DNA of 12,999 bases from Muribaculaceae bacterium (GTDB lineage Bacteria; Bacteroidota; Bacteroidia; Bacteroidales; Muribaculaceae). Shown piece by piece: positions 7,497 through 12,999 of the stretch; the stretch's first letter is position 1; every line of letters begins with the position of its first letter. The notes below the pieces were generated by a model. The model worked only from the letters and a program-made list of their open reading frames with translations, searched no databases and had not been told where the DNA came from. Made by a program: the position numbers and the translations under genes. The stretch is from assembly GCA_029052265.1 (NCBI GenBank), contig JAIDJJ010000144.1, forward strand, positions 1-12,999. Reading direction: 5' to 3'.

Positions 7497-8957
7497 TCAA
7501 TTTACTGTCCTGACAGTTTTTTTCGCACCTTTGGGAAGTCTTATTTCGGCGGATGAAATAGTATTTCCCTTTACATCTGTGGATACGGTGGCAGTTAAGT
7601 TTTGCCCGTCGCATTCGAGGGTGTCATGTTTTCCTTGGAAGGATGCGACCCAGGTAAGGTCTGTATCAGTGTCATTCTTGATTTCCGACAAGCTCATCCC
7701 TTCGTGTCTCAAGGATATGTATCCGTCAAATACGGGCACGTTTTTAATGTCGCAAAAATCATCAGCCACTCTTGAGAGGGAAGTGACTTTGCCATCAGAT
7801 GCGGATGTAGACAATCCCATTGCGCCACATACAATTCCTTCAACAATACCGTAGGATACTTCGGGGTATTCTGAACGGTTGGTTGTTGGCAGGGTAGAGA
7901 CAAATCTATAAGCCTCTTCATTGTATCCGAGATTATAAAACAGCGCGGGGAAAGCCGACATGTTTTCCACATTCCATTCTCTTGTTAAAATGTCGGTCAC
8001 GCATGCACGTTTACGCTCGTTGCTGTCAGTTGCGTCAAACCATAGGATGAACGGAACGCCTTCGCCACGGAAAAATTTCTTTTCAGTGGTCCAGAAGGTG
8101 TTATACCGGTTGTTCTCTTCATCCCACCATCTGCTGTCGATTATTTCACGATATGCTTTTGCCGTTTCTGAAGCATTGAAAGCCTTGTCTTGGTCTCCGT
8201 TTAACACAGCCATTTTTGAATAAGCGTCGAATCCGCCGCAAAGAGCTGCGAGGAGGTCTACCCCTACGGTCAGTCCCCTGAAATTTTCCACATAAGAAGG
8301 GAGTCCCCGGCAAGAGTGAAAATTATTTTCCTCATTGAAATCTTCCGACTGGTTCATATATGGAGGCCTGTCCATAATCTTTTCCGGATCCAGTTGCCAT
8401 CTTTCAATATATTGGTTTACGCTTAAGTCATAGAAATTGCAGAAGTCCGGCGCCGAGATGTAATCTTTGTCAGCAGTCCATTCATACAGTTTCAGACAAG
8501 CCTGCATCACATCGAAATTGGCATTGAGGTTATACCAGAATTCCGAGTCGGATGCGTAATCGGCAGGGGCTGGCTTGTCATAACGGTTGATTTCCCAATA
8601 AGAACAGTAGTCTCGCGATTCGCTTATATTTTTTACGAACTTATGCATCATATTCTTATTGTGGCGGGTCAGTCCGAGGATATGCGCCCCGACCGATTGA
8701 TGCGACACGTCTCTCATGCAGAAAGCTTCGCGCTGGGGGAGAGCCGCCTCATACCATGCGCCCACAGGATCATCCGCATCGTGAGCATAACCTAATGCCT
8801 GTTTCTTTGCCCAATTGAAAGATTTCTGGAGCACTGAGTCGGAAGATGTAAATACAGCCGTCTCTTCAGCCGACATCTCGGAAGAGAAATTTGCAGAACT
8901 GTTGGCGCAAGCCGACAACAGCAGGAAAGAAGAGAGATATGATAGATGTTTCTTCAT
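7497..8957 (-). CDS. Putative six-hairpin glycoside hydrolase, lipoprotein, family unassigned
   Basis: A 486-aa exported lipoprotein, third gene of the enzyme operon. The signal peptide ends in the lipobox LSAC (14-17), with C17 the predicted lipidated residue. The following residues, ANSSANFSSE, lack the acidic cluster that usually sends Bacteroidota lipoproteins to the cell surface, so a periplasm-facing location is more likely. The body (about 40-385) is rich in helices with aromatic and acidic patches, as in (alpha/alpha)6-barrel glycosidases: GAWYEAALPQREAFCMRDVS (66-85), SYWEINRYDKPAP, DSEFWYNLNANFDV, DSRWWDEENNRYN and PEVSYGIVEGI (365-375). D83, E122, E366 and E373 are possible catalytic or sugar-binding residues by position only. 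Residues about 400-486 look like a C-terminal beta domain. I cannot assign a CAZy family; a GH154-type or other six-hairpin relation is a guess. It lies 24 nt after the GH97 gene. Confidence 0.72.
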   Translation of the reverse strand: MKKHLSYLSSFLLLSACANSSANFSSEMSAEETAVFTSSDSVLQKSFNWAKKQALGYAHDADDPVGAWYEAALPQREAFCMRDVSHQSVGAHILGLTRHNKNMMHKFVKNISESRDYCSYWEINRYDKPAPADYASDSEFWYNLNANFDVMQACLKLYEWTADKDYISAPDFCNFYDLSVNQYIERWQLDPEKIMDRPPYMNQSEDFNEENNFHSCRGLPSYVENFRGLTVGVDLLAALCGGFDAYSKMAVLNGDQDKAFNASETAKAYREIIDSRWWDEENNRYNTFWTTEKKFFRGEGVPFILWFDATDSNERKRACVTDILTREWNVENMSAFPALFYNLGYNEEAYRFVSTLPTTNRSEYPEVSYGIVEGIVCGAMGLSTSASDGKVTSLSRVADDFCDIKNVPVFDGYISLRHEGMSLSEIKNDTDTDLTWVASFQGKHDTLECDGQNLTATVSTDVKGNTISSAEIRLPKGAKKTVRTVN

Positions 8958-8981
8958 TGTCGTATAAAAAATAGTGGAAAA

Positions 8982-10949
8982 TTATTTTATAATCATTGCA
9001 AATCCTCCTCCGGGGGCAAGATTTACAGTCATGCTGGAATTACCGTTTATATTGATAGAATCCTTTTTGTAATCCTTTGCATTTTTTGCGGCATTCGCAC
9101 CGTCTTGAAATATAACTGCCTCACGTGTCCCGTTTCCCAGGAAAGAAAGGTCGAGGTCAAGACTCCTGGGTGTCCAGTCTGTGATTCCAGCCACATACCA
9201 TGTATTGTTTTTCCTTCTTGCCGTTATGATATATTCCCCCATTTTACCGTCAAGGATGATTGTTTCGTCCCATGTGGTAGGAATAGATGCGATGAAATCC
9301 CTGCATTCCGGTTCACGGTCATAATTTACCGGCGTGTCGCAAAGCATCGTGAAAGGGGAGTCGAAGATGGTAAACAATGCAAGCTGTCTGCTGCGTGTGC
9401 CTTGGCTCATCGGTTCATAGTAGTTTGCCTGGTAAGTAAGTTTCGAACCGTTGTTCATTGCGCCCGGAGTATAGTCCATCGGACCGGCTGCCTGACGGAT
9501 GAACGGAATCATAACCTCATATTTCACCTGATCCAGATCAATAGAGCTCCATTTCATCTGTTCAAGACCGTTGACCCCTTCAAAATTAAGTACGTTAGGA
9601 TATGTGCGGTTGAGTCCGGCAGGCTTATACATCCCGTGGAGATCAAGAATAAGATTGTATTTGCCGCATGTTTTTGCTGCACGGTGTACGAAATCCACCA
9701 TCTCCTGGTCGTCGCGATCCATGAAATCAACTTTAAACCCTTTCACACCCATGTCGGCATAATGCTTGCAAACCTTTTCCATGTCACGGTCAAAAGCTAC
9801 ATATCCTGCCCATAGAACCACATCCACATTCCGGGCATTGGCATATTCTATAAGTTCAGGAAGATTTATCTCGGGAACCACCTGCATAAGATCTGCCTCA
9901 AGGTTCACCGCCCATCCCTCATCAAGGATAAGGTATTCGATACCGTTGCGCGCTGCGAAGTCGATATACTGTTTATAAGTGTCGTTGTTGATGCCGGCTT
10001 CGAAATCCACTCCGGCAATGTTCCAGTCGTTCCACCATTCCCATGCCACCTTCCCGGGCTTGATCCAGCTTATGTCAGCCACGCGGGATGGTGATGCAAG
10101 AAGGTAAGAGAGATTGGAAGCTGCAAGATCCCTGTCATTATCAGTGATGATAGCCACACGCCACGGGAAAGTGCGGTTCCCGTCGGTTTTAGCGATGAAA
10201 CTTTCCCTTTCTTTCACTTCCATCTGAAGATTGTTGTGTCCACCCTGTACTGACCTTTTGGGGTAGCGGGCATGGCTGCCTTTCAAAGAGGTGTCGCCCT
10301 GACCGGTCATATACAGTCCCGGAAATTGTTCAAGGTCAGATTCTGTTATTGTGACTTTGACATTGTCTCCGAGGTCGACGGTCATCGGAAGGAAAATAAG
10401 TTTTTCCTGATCTATGCCGGATAGCTTGACTTCCGCATATTCATTTTCAAATGAATTATAGTATGGATCTACGGCACGGCTTTTTGTATAAGGCACGTAA
10501 GAGACGGCATCGAAAGGGAAATTGTAGCAGACTGCTTCATCCTCTATTGTCAGCGGCTTTTTTTGAGAAGAAATGAAGCGGTAGGCTACCCCGTCATTAT
10601 AAGCCCTGAATTCCACTCCCCATCCCCCTTTGAAACTGATAGTGGCGGAATTATATTTTTCCTCAGACTTTGCAGCTCTGTAAAAAGGGGACGCAATCTC
10701 AGAGTCTACAGATTTTTTGGAGACCTTTGTCACTTTGGGATTCTTTCCCCAGACAGTCCCGTCTGACAGTGTCATAGATAACACAGACTCGGAAATCACG
10801 GGTTTTCCATTGAAATTTACTGAATAACTCAGGTCAGAACCGACAGAAATCCCGGTTTGTATTTTCCCGTCAGGAGAAGAGATGTCATAGGTCTTACCCG
10901 CCGCAGATGTGACGGTCAAAAGCAAGACGCCTAATATTGATGCTTTCAT
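8982..10949 (-). CDS. GH97 glycoside hydrolase, retaining alpha-galactosidase type
   Basis: GH97 enzymes hydrolyse alpha-glucosides (inverting, SusB type) or alpha-galactosides and beta-L-arabinopyranosides (retaining type). The 655 aa fit the family. Signal peptide MKASILGVLLLTVTSAAG (1-18). The N-terminal beta-sandwich (about 20-285) opens with the characteristic YDISSPDGKI and includes FRAYNDGVAYRF. The (beta/alpha)8 barrel (about 290-560) contains WEWWNDWN (303-310), YLILDEGW (339-346), VVLWAGY and GVKGFKVDFMDRDDQ (401-415). A C-terminal beta domain follows. D408 in KVDFMD fits the nucleophile of the retaining group (D415 in BT1871), where SusB lacks the acid. E463 in EGVNGLEQMKW lies 55 residues later, the same spacing as D415 to E470, and is the likely acid/base. 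It is preceded by a 45-nt gap without a TAnnTTTG box and followed by 24 nt, so it is probably cotranscribed with both neighbours. Export to the periplasm is predicted. Confidence 0.95.
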   Translation of the reverse strand: MKASILGVLLLTVTSAAGKTYDISSPDGKIQTGISVGSDLSYSVNFNGKPVISESVLSMTLSDGTVWGKNPKVTKVSKKSVDSEIASPFYRAAKSEEKYNSATISFKGGWGVEFRAYNDGVAYRFISSQKKPLTIEDEAVCYNFPFDAVSYVPYTKSRAVDPYYNSFENEYAEVKLSGIDQEKLIFLPMTVDLGDNVKVTITESDLEQFPGLYMTGQGDTSLKGSHARYPKRSVQGGHNNLQMEVKERESFIAKTDGNRTFPWRVAIITDNDRDLAASNLSYLLASPSRVADISWIKPGKVAWEWWNDWNIAGVDFEAGINNDTYKQYIDFAARNGIEYLILDEGWAVNLEADLMQVVPEINLPELIEYANARNVDVVLWAGYVAFDRDMEKVCKHYADMGVKGFKVDFMDRDDQEMVDFVHRAAKTCGKYNLILDLHGMYKPAGLNRTYPNVLNFEGVNGLEQMKWSSIDLDQVKYEVMIPFIRQAAGPMDYTPGAMNNGSKLTYQANYYEPMSQGTRSRQLALFTIFDSPFTMLCDTPVNYDREPECRDFIASIPTTWDETIILDGKMGEYIITARRKNNTWYVAGITDWTPRSLDLDLSFLGNGTREAVIFQDGANAAKNAKDYKKDSININGNSSMTVNLAPGGGFAMIIK

Positions 10950-10994
10950 AATTAATTAGTTGTTGTTGAAGATGCCCCATCATGTCGCGCTGGG

Positions 10995-12989
10995 TCAAAG
11001 CTTGATGTTTATTGTATTTCCGCTAACAGTTTTATAAGATTTCTTTTTGGAACCCTCGATAATGTTCACGCTGATTTTATTTCCGTTGATGCGTTTCACT
11101 TCAATATCGAAATCCGATCCAAAAGCGCGGATATGACGTAAATTCATGTGATCCCATCCGGTCGGGAGATGAGGTGTCAGAGAGAAAGATTTCAAACCGG
11201 TCGGGCGTATCCCGAAAAGACCTTCAGTAATGATTCTTCCATAAAGACCGCTTTCCGCAGAGAGGTGTCTCTGGCTGCCTTCGGGCCACGCTTCAATAGC
11301 ATAAGGTACATGTTCCCCCAGCAAGCGTGTGGCGGAATAGTCGTGAAGGAAATCTGTGGCACGTTTTGTTTCGCCTACAGTATAAGCTCCCCTGAGAGCG
11401 TAAAGAGTTGAGCGGTCCCAGAATGTTCGGTCGCCCTCTTCAGTGAGCAAACCGTTTTCCGTCCATAGTTTGGGAGAGAACAGGGCATCGAGAGTCTGGG
11501 TGGCACGGTCGTTTATCCCCATTGCCAACGGGATGCATATCCATGCGCGGAGTTTGTCATTCCCGTCATAATATGCATATGTGTCGAACCCGCCTATTTC
11601 TTTCCCGAAATATTTTTCGATATTCTTTCTTAGGGAAGCAGCCTCCGATTGATATTTTTTCCAGTCTTTAATGCCGAGATCGCGTGCCAGATAAGATGCG
11701 GAGATCAGGGCATCGTAATATAGGGAAGATGTACACAGGTTTGCGTCGCCTGATTCAAAACGGTTTTCAAGTTCATCGGTGTCCGATTCCACCACTCCCT
11801 CTTTGTTTAGTTTTCCTTTGCAATATTTAAGACACCACTCAATAAGATTCCATAATTCCCGCGCTTCATTAATATCGCCTTTGGCAAGCGCATACCGGGA
11901 AGCTCCATGCGCGATCATTGCTGCGTCGCCCCTGTCGCCGACGCCGTTCCATATGTCGAGACCTTCAGCCACAATAGAACTCGGTATCGGTTTCATTTCA
12001 TCATTCATGAAACGTGCGAAGTGCCTGAAGGAATTTAGGGCAGACGCATTTCCGTAATCATAACCGGTGAAGGGGAAATAAGGGTTGATATATTCCGCCT
12101 GGTCATTTGCCCAGATAGCGGCATAATAAGATTCCCCGCCGGGTCCGTGCATGGGTCCCCCTTGAGTTTCGTAGATGCTTTCGCAAGCCCTGATTTTAGA
12201 AAAAGCGAACATCCGGTCAATAACCTGATCGGGAGTTTCGAGAACAAGTGTCCCCATCAGCCTGTCGACCAGGTTCTGCCGTTTATTCAGTTCTGTGCCG
12301 GCATTGACGCTGATAGCCGGGGCTCCTTTTTTCACTGCCGATATTGATGCTGAGAAGGTAAGCGTGTCGCCGGGATTTATGACGTAATATCCGGGAGAAT
12401 CGACAGCCCCGGAGATGACGAATGAGCCGGTCACACCGGTCGAGGGGTCGGTGGTTGAAGTCATTCGGGAGTCTCCGATCTCCACACGCAGAGGACGTTC
12501 ACCCTTATTGACAATCCCATACATCTCAACCAATGCAGGAAGTTCTGTCGATGGGAAATAGTTTCTGATCAATTCATATTTTCCGTAATATCCCTGGTCG
12601 ATGTCGCTTTTGACTGAAAGAGTTCCTTTAAGGGAAATGTTTCTGACTTTTTCTCCTGAGACAGACCTTCCGTTGATTGTGACCGCGTCCAAAGGATTCC
12701 AATCGTACCGACGCATCAGGCTTGCATGGGTATTGTTGGGCACAGTCCGGAGCATGGGCCACACAAGGCTTTTGTTCAGGATGAAATTTCCGTTGTCGTC
12801 CACGCCATAACGGAGAACTGTAGAGACGGTTTTCCCGCTCATTTCGATATGGTCGGAATGTTTTTCTCCGGATTCTGCCACATTCCATGTGATTCCACCC
12901 TCGGTGTTCATGGTCCATCTGGACTCAGCTGCCGCTGACAACGGGAGGGTTAAAATAAAAGCAGATATGAGTTGGTTTTTCAGTATCAT
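10995..12989 (-). CDS. Putative secreted six-hairpin glycoside hydrolase, family unassigned
   Basis: A 664-aa exported protein, the first visible gene of the enzyme operon. Signal peptide MILKNQLISAFILTLPLSAA with cleavage near residue 21 (AAA-ES); there is no lipobox, so a soluble periplasmic protein is expected. Residues about 22-230 are beta-rich. Residues about 235-590 look like an (alpha/alpha)6 barrel: YETQGGPMHGPGGESYYAAI, WANDQAEYINPYFPF (293-307), AEGLDIWNGVGDRGDAAMIA (341-360), TFWDRSTLYALRGAY, and YAIEAWPEGSQRHLSAESGL (563-582) continuing to RIITEGLFGI. A C-terminal beta module (about 598-664, FSLTPHLPTGWD onward) resembles that of GH78, GH65 and GH95-like six-hairpin enzymes. D296, E343, D352 and E579 are the acidic residues in the most motif-like segments, but catalytic roles are inference. 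No CAZy family can be named confidently. The start is supported by the signal peptide; its promoter lies beyond base 12999. Confidence 0.78.
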   Translation of the reverse strand: MILKNQLISAFILTLPLSAAAESRWTMNTEGGITWNVAESGEKHSDHIEMSGKTVSTVLRYGVDDNGNFILNKSLVWPMLRTVPNNTHASLMRRYDWNPLDAVTINGRSVSGEKVRNISLKGTLSVKSDIDQGYYGKYELIRNYFPSTELPALVEMYGIVNKGERPLRVEIGDSRMTSTTDPSTGVTGSFVISGAVDSPGYYVINPGDTLTFSASISAVKKGAPAISVNAGTELNKRQNLVDRLMGTLVLETPDQVIDRMFAFSKIRACESIYETQGGPMHGPGGESYYAAIWANDQAEYINPYFPFTGYDYGNASALNSFRHFARFMNDEMKPIPSSIVAEGLDIWNGVGDRGDAAMIAHGASRYALAKGDINEARELWNLIEWCLKYCKGKLNKEGVVESDTDELENRFESGDANLCTSSLYYDALISASYLARDLGIKDWKKYQSEAASLRKNIEKYFGKEIGGFDTYAYYDGNDKLRAWICIPLAMGINDRATQTLDALFSPKLWTENGLLTEEGDRTFWDRSTLYALRGAYTVGETKRATDFLHDYSATRLLGEHVPYAIEAWPEGSQRHLSAESGLYGRIITEGLFGIRPTGLKSFSLTPHLPTGWDHMNLRHIRAFGSDFDIEVKRINGNKISVNIIEGSKKKSYKTVSGNTINIKL

Positions 12990-12999
12990 GGTTTAAAAT

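Noticed and set aside
8946..9815. Long plus-strand open frame of 289 codons opposite the GH97 and lipoprotein genes.
   Set aside because: It lies antisense to a clear GH97 gene, its product is cysteine- and histidine-rich with no recognisable motif or signal, and no promoter precedes it. It is best explained as a codon-bias shadow.
10950..10994. Possible separate promoter for the GH97 gene in the 45-nt gap.
   Set aside because: No TAnnTTTG box is present on the minus strand and the gap is short, so cotranscription is more likely.
1..12999. CRISPR arrays, tRNA or rRNA genes, transposases, attachment sites and tandem repeats.
   Set aside because: None seen on either strand; apart from the two hairpins, the gaps are short and plain.

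Overview
The window looks like chromosomal DNA from a Bacteroidales gut bacterium (Bacteroides or Muribaculaceae type; the genus cannot be fixed by eye). The evidence is a hybrid two-component regulator with sensor, kinase, receiver and AraC domains in one chain, a GH97 enzyme, Bacteroidota-style promoter boxes (TTTG, 19-21 nt, TAnnTTTG) and no purine-rich Shine-Dalgarno sequences.

Left part (1-3327): two housekeeping genes transcribed divergently from a 124-nt gap. The minus-strand gene is the N-terminal 145 codons of a trans-polyprenyl diphosphate synthase, cut by the window edge. The plus-strand gene is full-length DNA polymerase I (polA, 921 aa). Its 5' nuclease and polymerase domains are intact, but its 3'-5' proofreading domain has lost most of its catalytic residues. 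polA ends in a perfect 25-bp hairpin that also covers the stop codon of the convergent regulator gene.

Right part (3387-12999, all minus strand): a carbohydrate-use locus. Three genes for exported proteins lie head to tail with gaps of 45 and 24 nt: a 664-aa putative six-hairpin glycosidase, a 655-aa GH97 enzyme with the residues of the retaining alpha-galactosidase group, and a 486-aa putative six-hairpin lipoprotein. They probably form one operon whose promoter lies beyond the right edge. It ends at a perfect 47-nt palindrome. The hybrid two-component regulator follows, with a textbook promoter whose -33 box sits in the last bases of that palindrome. This places its start at 7340, not at the more upstream ATG at 7466, and gives 1317 aa with two predicted seven-bladed propellers, a Y_Y_Y domain, one membrane helix, kinase, receiver and AraC domains.

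Inferred function: the regulator senses an oligosaccharide in the periplasm and controls the three-enzyme operon, which removes alpha-galactosyl or related (for example beta-L-arabinopyranosyl) units and processes the rest with two hydrolases of unassigned family. No SusC/SusD pair is visible. I see no RNA genes, mobile elements or CRISPR arrays.
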